A DNA stretch of 13,864 nucleotides from Candidatus Latescibacteria bacterium 4484_181 (lineage in GTDB: Bacteria; Latescibacterota; MVCY01): NCBI GenBank assembly GCA_002049985.1, contig MVCY01000011.1, positions 1-13,864 of the forward strand, read 5' to 3'. The translations under genes were made by a program, and so were the position numbers. This document shows positions 1 through 6,701 of this stretch, one piece after another. Positions within the stretch are counted from its first letter, which is position 1. The number at the start of each line of letters is the position of its first letter. The notes under the pieces are model-generated. The model made no database searches, was not told the origin of the DNA, and saw nothing but the letters and a program-made list of their open reading frames with translations.

Positions 1-1332
1 AGGAGGAGCTTTCGCCACCCAGCTTATTTGGGTGATATTCTTGCTCCTTTTATCCCCGATAAGTGCCCCCAAATCTATCAGGTCGGATTCCATAGTCACG
101 CGAGCAGGATAGCCCTGTCCATACAGTTGTATCTCGAAAATATCGGCACTTTCTGTGCGCCAACTGCTCAAGCCGTGGGCCGTGCGGAGAAATAGATATC
201 GCACTTTCCGGCGAGGGAAAGTATGTTTGAAGAACCGGCGTTGTGGTATCTCTCGGTTGTAGACATCGATCAGAGGCTCATAATCGAGCTTGCCTCCGGG
301 AGTCCTCGCCCCATCGGAGATCATTATAATATAGCCCTCAATCCAGCGATCTGGCCTCCTTAGCCCGAAGCCTCCCCACCCTGGGTTATACCCTAACAGA
401 TGTATCTCATCCAGCCAAAAAAGGGCACCTAAGTCCCACTCAAAATATGCCTTCCGACTTTCCCATTCTGTGTCCGAACACATAGGCAGCGGCCACATAG
501 TCTCCATATCTCCATCAAAAAGGGCATTGTTCGGTTTCCCTGACCCCGGCATCCAGCTTCCACCCCTCTCTACTGTCCTCAAAGCCAGATTCTCTCCCAC
601 AGTGATGACCTCCACTTCTGCCAAAGCCGCGTCTTTGTTCTTTGCATCCAGGACAATCCCCACATATTGCGTGGGAAGGAAGTCGGCCGTCTCTTCCCAG
701 TATTCCCCGTACTTGGTAGTATCCGCCTCTCCGTGTCTGGTATAGCAGAGGTCATATTCCACCACCTCACTTTTGTTCGGTTCAGTGGTTCTTCCAACGA
801 TTATATAGTCGAATATATCCTTTCCCGACACAGTGGATATTCCAGGAGAGGCATACACTGTAAATTGCTCGAAGGGCTTTGCTCCTGTGGTGTCAGGGAA
901 AATCAGGCGAACTTTAGTGGCAGCGACGACTCGCCCTAAATCGATGTCCACCCACCAGTCCTGCAGGTCATCCTCAGGATCTGGCTTCCACCAGGTGTCG
1001 GGATTGCCATCCAAGATGTTGGGGGCATCTTTCGGGTTGGACCCAGCATCTTTAATCCCGCCCACAACCTCCTTGCCCTTGGCATTTAGATGTTTAAATC
1101 TGTGAGCATTGGCTACTGCATTGATCTGCTTATGGAAATAGACCGGCTTCACTTCTCCTTGGTCACTAATCTCAATAGTTCCCTTTGGATATTTCCATCT
1201 TTCCCACTGGGGCTTGTCCCCGATCGTGTAAACCCGTGCACTCAGCTTCAGTGAACTCAATAATATGAAAATCAAAAGAAAAGCGCCTGTTGTTCTCAGG
1301 CTCACCTTCTTATTCCCCTCTTCTCTGTCCAT
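1..1332 (-). CDS. Secreted two-discoidin-domain protein (partial; C-terminus outside window)
   Basis: The reading frame is open for 444 codons from ATG 1332 to the left edge, so the C-terminus is missing. A TGAGGT ribosome-binding site lies 8 bases before the ATG. Residues 1-32 look like a signal peptide: charged start, then a hydrophobic run (GAFLLIFILLSSL) with possible cleavage after LSA. Two F5/8-type-C (discoidin-like) carbohydrate-binding modules are visible. The first is at about 100-245, with ILDGNPDTWW and WWVDIDLG. The second is at about 265-408, with LFDGDMETMW, FEWDLG and EIQLYGQG. The region after each DG..D..W motif has the usual pattern of that beta-sandwich fold. The protein is a paralogue of the next gene upstream: both share an E(I)xxYGxG[FY]xxR element followed by [S]xx[I/L]IDL, and similar mature N-termini. 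It is the last visible gene of the left operon. Probable role: extracellular binding of glycans. No catalytic motif was recognised in the visible part. Confidence 0.85.
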   Translation of the reverse strand, partial: MDREEGNKKVSLRTTGAFLLIFILLSSLKLSARVYTIGDKPQWERWKYPKGTIEISDQGEVKPVYFHKQINAVANAHRFKHLNAKGKEVVGGIKDAGSNPKDAPNILDGNPDTWWKPDPEDDLQDWWVDIDLGRVVAATKVRLIFPDTTGAKPFEQFTVYASPGISTVSGKDIFDYIIVGRTTEPNKSEVVEYDLCYTRHGEADTTKYGEYWEETADFLPTQYVGIVLDAKNKDAALAEVEVITVGENLALRTVERGGSWMPGSGKPNNALFDGDMETMWPLPMCSDTEWESRKAYFEWDLGALFWLDEIHLLGYNPGWGGFGLRRPDRWIEGYIIMISDGARTPGGKLDYEPLIDVYNREIPQRRFFKHTFPRRKVRYLFLRTAHGLSSWRTESADIFEIQLYGQGYPARVTMESDLIDLGALIGDKRSKNITQISWVAKAPP

Positions 1333-1389
1333 GTTCTTACCTCACTGGTTAACGATCTTCGAAACCAGGTTCAAAAAGAGTTGAATCTC

Positions 1390-3510
1390 TCAGTACACAA
1401 CTGCTATTGTCCCTATTTTGTTGAAGCATCCGCTGTCAGAGCTCACTGATATTTGCCAGATGTAGAGGCCGGGAGCTACAAGCTCCCCCTGCTGGTTGTC
1501 TCCCTTCCAAAACTTGGAACCTTTGTTCTCAACTTCGTAAATACCCCTTGCTTCGCTTCCCCGGTATACTGTTCTCACTCTCGTACCGGAAAGATCAAAG
1601 ACTGCAATTTCAACCTCAACTTTTCCAGTTATTTGAAGCAATTTGTACGAAAATTTTGCCGCATCGTTTGCTCCATCACCGTTAGGCGTCACGACCTTAG
1701 GTGAAACCTCCACAGCATCTAAAACAGTTCCCAGGCATTGTTCTTTCACCAGAACGGTAAGTTTATCAGTGGTAACCTCACTGTTGGCATCCCCTGGCTG
1801 GATGGTCTGCGGGAGGGTCTCTCTGCCACTTTTCCAGACTTTGCCAGTGAATCGGTTTCCGTAGACCAACACTGAGCTACAGAAAACCACTCTGAGTCTG
1901 TCCCAGGACCCAGGGGCAATAGGTTGAGAGGGGAAGTAGAGCACCATTTTCTCAGGAGAGGCAGTGTCAACATAAATTCTCTTGCCGGTTAATAGGTCCT
2001 TGTAAACTGAAGATCCTAAGACTGAGTCTTCACATGCAATGGTAACAAAACCGTCTCTATTTCCCACCTGGAGTCTCTTGAAAAGGGCCTGGGAAGGCAG
2101 ATTGATTTGGAGAGAATCAAATCCGCTCTGCAGGGGAGAGGAGAAACTGGCTTTAATGTCGTAGGTAAAGGTAGCGGGAGCGCCTGGATCAACGACGGAG
2201 ATTTCCCCCGGTGGACTGGGATCATTCAAAAGGGCTATCTCGCCCAGAAGCTTTTCAGCAAGGGGTGGGGAGGAGAACTCGAACCAGAGCGAGTCCACAC
2301 TGATGGTCTCTCGGAAATCGTCAGTCCAGATGGTGATCCTGAACTGGAAATACCTTGCCGGGCCAGGTGATATTATCTGCTTTCCCGGTGATTGATAAGC
2401 GGGAACCGACCAGTGACTCCAATTCTCCTCGTCGTAGGTAACCGGACCCCGCATATACGGCCTTATTGGTTTTCCTGGCTGATATGGTTCCAGTTTCAGC
2501 CAAGTATCCTCGTCAACCACTTTTAGTCTATGTTTGTCGGTATATTGGTGGTAAATCAGAGGAGTGGTATCGTTTCCCGACCGGGTTTCTACAACCATCC
2601 TGGCACTCACCTCAGGAACGCGCTCAACAACCCCTTCTGGATTTCTTCTCCACTTCGTTGCCTTCCACCAAATTCTGCCGAAGTTGGCAATCTGCTGTAG
2701 GTCGATTATTTTAGAAGTGTAACAAGCTCTCGAGGTGAACCCTTCTCCGTAAATCTCTATCTCTCCAATTTCAAAAGGAGCTTCTATTGTATTCTGTATC
2801 CTGAAAAAACGAAGATATTGAGTGGGGAAAGCGATTACCGTCAGACTCTTGGTATTTTCCATATTCTCGACCAACACATCTTTGAACTGACGAATATTCG
2901 TCCACTCTTTCGTCCACTCTCTTATGCCCCGATAAAGTGAGTGCTCTTCGTCCAGCCAGTCGGGTTTCTCCCTGGCTGCGGAGAACTTGTAGCCCTTCAT
3001 ATAATTCTCTCTCCGCGGACGATTGAGAAGAGGCGTCAGCTGATCGGTTTGAGGAGGGCCAAAGACAACCTTATTCACTGGCATGGGGATGCCAAGGTCT
3101 ATGGTAAACCATTCTCCAATGTGAGGGGCGTACTGCTCGTTAAGCTCCCAGGAATAGGAGTTGTCCCAGTCGCCGTCCACTAAAGGTAATGACCTACCCT
3201 CTCCTCCAGCGATGCCCCACCAGCAACAGGGCATGCCCTCTCTGTAATAGAGGGTGAGACTGGGGGGACGACTGGACCAGTCCGTCTCTATTTTTCCAGA
3301 AAAAAGGGTTCTCACAATATTTTCTTCCGGATGAAACTCCTGAGGGCGGATTCTTCCAGGATTGGAGGTATCATCCATAACCACTGCGCTTTCTTCCCAC
3401 TGGGCCCAGCGGCGTTCTTTCCCACCTACATGCCATACGTTCAGCTTTGCTGAGGCAGCATCGGCAGTGAGTGCCCAGAGAGTGCAAAACAACAAAAGTC
3501 TCGGCACCAT
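1390..3510 (-). CDS. Secreted discoidin-domain protein with FlgD/CHU_C-like C-terminal domain
   Basis: This is a 706-residue protein. The ATG at 3510 is chosen because GAGGGGAG lies 6 bases upstream; an upstream in-frame TTG (3531) would sit inside that ribosome-binding site. Residues 1-21 form a signal peptide ending in ASA. A discoidin-like module covers about 107-256 (LPLVDGDWDNSYSWEL, EWFTIDLG, EIGEIEIYGEG). A middle section of about 265-440, with repeated FxFRITIW-type beta strands, is unassigned. Residues 602-706 resemble FlgD-Ig or gliding/CHU_C C-terminal domains: VVTPNGDGAND, then EIAVFDLSGTRVRTVY, FWKGDNQQGELVAPGLY. In FCB bacteria such ends often accompany type IX secretion or surface attachment, but a sorting role here is inference. 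It follows the lipoprotein gene by 49 bp and precedes a paralogue by 57 bp. A likely role is display of a glycan-binding module outside the cell. Confidence 0.88.
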   Translation of the reverse strand: MVPRLLLFCTLWALTADAASAKLNVWHVGGKERRWAQWEESAVVMDDTSNPGRIRPQEFHPEENIVRTLFSGKIETDWSSRPPSLTLYYREGMPCCWWGIAGGEGRSLPLVDGDWDNSYSWELNEQYAPHIGEWFTIDLGIPMPVNKVVFGPPQTDQLTPLLNRPRRENYMKGYKFSAAREKPDWLDEEHSLYRGIREWTKEWTNIRQFKDVLVENMENTKSLTVIAFPTQYLRFFRIQNTIEAPFEIGEIEIYGEGFTSRACYTSKIIDLQQIANFGRIWWKATKWRRNPEGVVERVPEVSARMVVETRSGNDTTPLIYHQYTDKHRLKVVDEDTWLKLEPYQPGKPIRPYMRGPVTYDEENWSHWSVPAYQSPGKQIISPGPARYFQFRITIWTDDFRETISVDSLWFEFSSPPLAEKLLGEIALLNDPSPPGEISVVDPGAPATFTYDIKASFSSPLQSGFDSLQINLPSQALFKRLQVGNRDGFVTIACEDSVLGSSVYKDLLTGKRIYVDTASPEKMVLYFPSQPIAPGSWDRLRVVFCSSVLVYGNRFTGKVWKSGRETLPQTIQPGDANSEVTTDKLTVLVKEQCLGTVLDAVEVSPKVVTPNGDGANDAAKFSYKLLQITGKVEVEIAVFDLSGTRVRTVYRGSEARGIYEVENKGSKFWKGDNQQGELVAPGLYIWQISVSSDSGCFNKIGTIAVVY

Positions 3511-3520
3511 AAACATCTCC

Positions 3521-3535
3521 CCTCTTGGCAAGAGG
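3521..3535 (-). promoter_or_regulatory. Hairpin overlapping the ribosome-binding site of the 706-residue discoidin gene
   Basis: CCTCTT and AAGAGG form a perfect 6-bp stem around a 3-base loop. On the minus-strand mRNA the 3' arm AAGAGG is the first part of the Shine-Dalgarno tract AAGAGGGGAG, so folding would partly hide the site. The complementarity is seen directly; any regulatory effect is inference, and a stem this short may be incidental. Confidence 0.35.
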
Positions 3536-3559
3536 TTAAACCTTCAGTTACGCTACGTA

Positions 3560-4027
3560 CTATTCCACGATGGTAATTCCGTCCCATCGACCGGGAACAA
3601 CCCGGAGCAAGAACGCGCAACGGGTGCTGCTCCACTTCTCCCAATAGGCTTCTACGGTCATATTACCGTCAATGGTGACAGTGATTGTTTCGGTTTTTCG
3701 CTCGCCGTTCAGAGAGGTAACGGTGCATTTCAGAAAAACCTTGGTTCCCCCCGGAAGTGGACGGTCGGTCAGTTCTCGCGGGCCCGCACCAGTTGGATTG
3801 CCATCACCATCCATATTAAAGGGTATCACGTATGGAACACCCTCGAATTCCACCACTACCTCTCGAGATAATGTCCCCTGGTCAAGACGAGTAGCCGGCC
3901 GCGTATTGTTGAGAAAATAGAGCCTCCCATCCCGACGGTGGATCTCTGTGGGAGAACTGCAGCCGGAGATAAGAAGCGAGCCCAGAAACACTATTCCAAC
4001 GACCACGGCAAAAACTCTCTTCCTCAT
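3560..4027 (-). CDS. Small lipoprotein of unknown function
   Basis: This 155-residue protein starts at ATG 4027, preceded by AAGGGGTG at good spacing. Residues 1-22 are a lipoprotein signal (MRKR, then a hydrophobic stretch) ending in LLISGC, so Cys23 would be lipidated and the protein anchored in the outer or inner membrane. The mature part is hydrophilic, with beta-strand-like segments: EVVVEFEGVPYVIPFN, a Gly/Asp-rich NMDGDGNPTGAG turn, then KVFLKCTVTSLNG and ETITVTIDGN. I recognise no family. It lies between the regulator gene (39 bp upstream) and the first discoidin gene (49 bp downstream). It is therefore probably co-transcribed with them and may be a surface partner of the discoidin proteins. 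The last 25 residues (YWEKWSSTRC onward) look less regular, so a changed C-terminus cannot be excluded. Confidence 0.75.
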   Translation of the reverse strand: MRKRVFAVVVGIVFLGSLLISGCSSPTEIHRRDGRLYFLNNTRPATRLDQGTLSREVVVEFEGVPYVIPFNMDGDGNPTGAGPRELTDRPLPGGTKVFLKCTVTSLNGERKTETITVTIDGNMTVEAYWEKWSSTRCAFLLRVVPGRWDGITIVE

Positions 4028-4066
4028 TTGGCACCCCTTTTTCTACTTGTGTAGCAGTGAAATCAT

Positions 4067-5284
4067 CTAAGCATACCTTGCCAGATTGGAAAGATGAGTC
4101 ATAGACCCGTATGAAGATATTGCCTTTGCGCCACAGGATCCTTTCACTATTAGCTCTGGACTCAAGATTACACACTCGACATTCCTCTCTCTGTCTGCTC
4201 TCATCTGTCTGAGAAGGATTTCCACCGCCTTGGTGCCCATAATATATCTATTGCGAAAGATTGTAGTCAAGAAGGAGAGTGGACCCCTCTTCAAGTCAGG
4301 ACCGTCATACCCACAGATGGCTAACTCTTCGGGCACGCTGATCCCCAGACGGCTTACATACTCTGCAACCATAGAGGCGCAATAATCATTAATACAGAAA
4401 ATGGCGGTTGGCCTTGCAGGACTCTTCATAAGCTTCTCTAAATCACCCTCAAATCTATCTGGATCTTTCTTCACTACAATGGTTTCATCATAGGGAATTT
4501 GAGCCTCTTTGAGGGCGTCTTTGTAGCCCAAAAATCTCTCTTGGTTTCTTAGGTTCTCCGGCATCGGGGAGACGAAACCGATCCGTCTGTGTCCAAGACT
4601 CACCAGGTGGGTCACAGCCATCTTTGCTCCCCGCCGGTCATCAAAGAATACGCAACTGAGTCCCATGTCTGAGACATCCCTGTCGATACACACCACTGAG
4701 ATACCCAGTCGCATGAGGTCTTTATACCTTGAAACTCGCCTCTTTATAAGAATACCCCTTATTCCCTTAAGGCCTATAAGCCTCTGAAGTTGACGGTTTT
4801 CTTCTGCTGGATCCCACCAGTCTGAGATTGAGAGCACAAGTTTAAGATCAGCTTCTCTGGCTTTCTCTTCAACTGCCCTAATGAGCTCCGAATAGTAGTA
4901 CTCAACAGAAGGGATAACCAGACCGATAAACCGCTGTTCTGAGCCTTTTTCTCTTTCTACTCGGAGCTGGCTCGTATCGCCCACAAAGGTGCCTTTTCCA
5001 TGATTCTTAAGCAGTAATCCTTGCTCACACAAGCGTTTTTGAGCTCTGCGAAGGGTGAGATGAGAGATGCTCAAAAGTTCGGCAAATCTTCTGTCCGAGG
5101 GCAGTCGAGTGCCTTTGCTGAGAGAAAGTTCACAAATCAGTTGTCTCAAGAAATTCTCCACCTGACAGTAGATTGGAAGGGGATTCGAAGGGTTGATAAT
5201 CTGCTCACCCTTTTTCTTTACAAACCCCTCGATCATCTGTGCAGTGGACTTGGCTGACTGGATTCCTCTCTTTTTTTCACCCAT
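4067..5284 (-). CDS. GntR-type winged-helix / LacI-type sugar-binding transcriptional regulator (AraR-like architecture)
   Basis: This is a 405-residue protein. The ATG at 5284 is preferred because GGAGAAAG sits 6 bases upstream; a GTG at 5305 would place that site inside the gene. Residues 1-34 are a charged leader. About 35-101 form a GntR winged helix: PIYCQVENFLRQLI, KGTRLPSDRRFAELL, SHLTLRRAQKRL, and the wing HGKGTFV. About 118-395 are a periplasmic-binding-protein-like effector domain of the LacI/GalR type: FIGLVIPSVEYYYSELI, HLVSLGHRRIGFVSP, AIFCINDYCASMVAEYV, ISVPEELAICGYDG. This domain pairing is the one known from AraR of Bacillus, where a sugar releases the repressor from DNA. The gene heads an operon with a lipoprotein and discoidin genes, so it likely senses a sugar that those proteins help capture. 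The ligand cannot be told from the sequence. Confidence 0.92.
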   Translation of the reverse strand: MGEKKRGIQSAKSTAQMIEGFVKKKGEQIINPSNPLPIYCQVENFLRQLICELSLSKGTRLPSDRRFAELLSISHLTLRRAQKRLCEQGLLLKNHGKGTFVGDTSQLRVEREKGSEQRFIGLVIPSVEYYYSELIRAVEEKAREADLKLVLSISDWWDPAEENRQLQRLIGLKGIRGILIKRRVSRYKDLMRLGISVVCIDRDVSDMGLSCVFFDDRRGAKMAVTHLVSLGHRRIGFVSPMPENLRNQERFLGYKDALKEAQIPYDETIVVKKDPDRFEGDLEKLMKSPARPTAIFCINDYCASMVAEYVSRLGISVPEELAICGYDGPDLKRGPLSFLTTIFRNRYIMGTKAVEILLRQMRADRERNVECVILSPELIVKGSCGAKAISSYGSMTHLSNLARYA

Positions 5285-5416
5285 AATAGACTTTCTCCGA
5301 GACACAAGACTCCTTCGGCAGAAACCGAAAAACCTTTACATAATACAGATTGCGTATATATTCCCGAAATACCTTTGCCTAATCACTTTTCCACGCTCGC
5401 CTCTTCTTACTTATGC

Positions 5417-5452
5417 TCATATATATGATAATATCTTTTCCGAAAAAGTCAA
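5417..5452 (-). promoter_or_regulatory. Promoter for the regulator operon with overlapping palindrome
   Basis: On the minus strand, TTGACT (plus positions 5447-5452) and TATCAT (5425-5430) match the sigma-70 -35 and -10 hexamers at five of six positions each, with a 16-bp spacer. This would start an RNA of about 130 nt leader before the regulator ATG at 5284. A perfect 12-bp palindrome, TCATATATATGA (5417-5428), overlaps the -10 box and the likely start point. That is where an autoregulatory operator could lie. The promoter is supported by sequence match only, and the palindrome is AT-rich and could be chance. Confidence 0.5.
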
Positions 5453-5525
5453 CAAGATTTTTTTCAGAGCAAAACATTGTTTGTGATGAGAGGATTCCCC
5501 GTTTTAAAATAAAAAGGGAGGTGCA

Positions 5526-5618
5526 ATGGTTTCCTATGAGAAAATTTTGGGGGAACGATCTGAGGGGGAAGCTCTACATTCGGGCGAACGAGGAAGCGGC
5601 ACAGCGAACTGGCTTTAA
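5526..5618 (+). other. Short 30-codon ORF behind a strong ribosome-binding site (leader peptide or gene remnant)
   Basis: AAAGGGAGG (5513-5522 region) lies 3-4 bases before ATG 5526, one of the best Shine-Dalgarno sequences in the window. The frame codes for only 30 residues (MVSYEKILGE..., ending NWL) before TAA at 5616-5618. An overlapping frame from ATG 5536 runs 37 codons to 5649. Neither product is recognised. The ORF is divergent from the regulator gene, the usual place for a target gene of a LacI/AraR-type repressor. It may therefore be the start of a lost gene cut off by the decayed minus-strand gene that begins at 5699. A genuine small protein is also possible. Confidence 0.3.
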
Positions 5619-5698
5619 AGTCTCTCTCAGTATAATCTGCCTACTCTAACCTAGAACCTGTTGTTGGGGGCAGAATTCACCCTTGGGGGAGCGATAGC

Positions 5699-6692
5699 CT
5701 AAAGGCCGTATTCCAGTAATTCTTCGGCAAAATCCGAGATCTCAATGAACCCCCGGCATCTGCAGTTATATCCTATCCTTTCAAGCAGAAACAAATCTCT
5801 CGCTTCTTTGCATCTCTGCCGTCTCCATATTGAAACCACCCTTGGAGAGCTCTGGCCGACTATCGACACAGAACAGAAACTGCGCATATATCTACCCCCT
5901 TGTCTTTTGCCTAAAGGAAGGCTATCCATCGGTTGGCAACGAGAATTCCCGTCCCATCTTGTCACCATTCAGAGAGACCGCGGGAACAACCCGCCATCAG
6001 TCTTATCACCTCTGCCTTTCCAGGCTGCCAGATCGTCTTTATGACCGAGCTTGTCAACGAAAGCCCATTCGCTGATGTGAATATCGTTTAAAAGAGTCCC
6101 GGAAAGTCAGACCCTCGGCAGCTGCCTCATAATAGCTCATCGCTATCATTCGATAGGCACGGGGAGGCATACAGCGGGGATAGACATCCGCATATATCTT
6201 TGTCTTGGTATCCCTAACCAAATTGACAAACTCCCGGATGTGAGGTATCTGCTCCGACCCATTGTCCTCTCCGAAGCAGGAAATGTGCATCACCAGGTAC
6301 TGCACTCAATCATCCTGCACGCAGGTAGCTACATCGAGGGCTGAAACATGGATTCTTCAGCAGCAGTGCCACAGAATCCAGGCCTGTTGTGAAAAGACAC
6401 AAGATAGCAGGTGGGAATATAGCGTTTCTGTCCCTGGCCGACTTCATTGAGCATCTGAAGGTAGATTCCGCAGGAGCCGGCGACATTCAGCTTCAAGCTC
6501 ACGGATGGGGAATCAGTTAAGGAATTAGCGAAAAGCATCACCCCGTGGCCTTGCTCAATCTCATAGTTCACCATGGTCCAGACCCCGGACCCGCTGTTAT
6601 GGGATAGGGCTTCGGCCGGCTCACAGCGACTTAAATCCAAAAAGTATATCGCCTCTGCCTTCCTTTCCGTCCTCGCCTCCTTTGATTAGCAT
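5699..6692 (-). pseudogene. Decayed glycoside-hydrolase-like gene (jelly-roll-like N-part plus TIM-barrel C-part)
   Basis: Three minus-strand pieces read as one damaged gene. Piece A (6692-6329) begins at an ATG 9 bases after the stop of the PcRGLX-like gene. It reads GSGVWTMVNYEI, GHGVMLFANSLTDSPSV, LNVAGSCGIYLQM, a beta-sandwich style, then stops at TAG 6329-6331. Piece B (6305-6054) reads HISCFGEDNGSEQIPHI, KIYADVYPRCMPP, IAMSYYEAAAEGLTF, a style I associate with TIM-barrel glycosidase-like proteins, and ends in TGA. Its logical continuation (VDKLGHKDDLAAWKGRGDK) is in another frame and soon meets a stop. Piece C ends ISDFAEELLEYGL at 5699. The protein is too short for such a barrel between A and B, which suggests an internal deletion near 6305-6330. 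The family call is recollection of style; the loss of reading frame is seen directly. Confidence 0.7.
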
Positions 6693-6701
6693 GAGAGATT
6701 T

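Larger units (their letters stand above)
5306..5698. other. Intergenic region between the regulator gene and the decayed glycosidase gene
   Basis: This stretch of 393 bp has no convincing full-length gene. It contains the minus-strand regulator promoter (5417-5452) and the short plus-strand ORF (5526-5618). A small inverted repeat, TTCGG-N6-CCGAA, near 5313-5328 falls in the regulator's 5' leader. The stretch 5335-5515 is clearly AT-rich, as expected for a regulatory region. No clear intrinsic terminator was seen for the minus-strand pseudogene ending at 5699. Confidence 0.6.

Noticed and set aside
3362..3871. Plus-strand ORF of 169 codons
   Set aside because: It runs antisense across two well-supported minus-strand genes (discoidin protein and lipoprotein), and its protein has no recognisable motif or signal.
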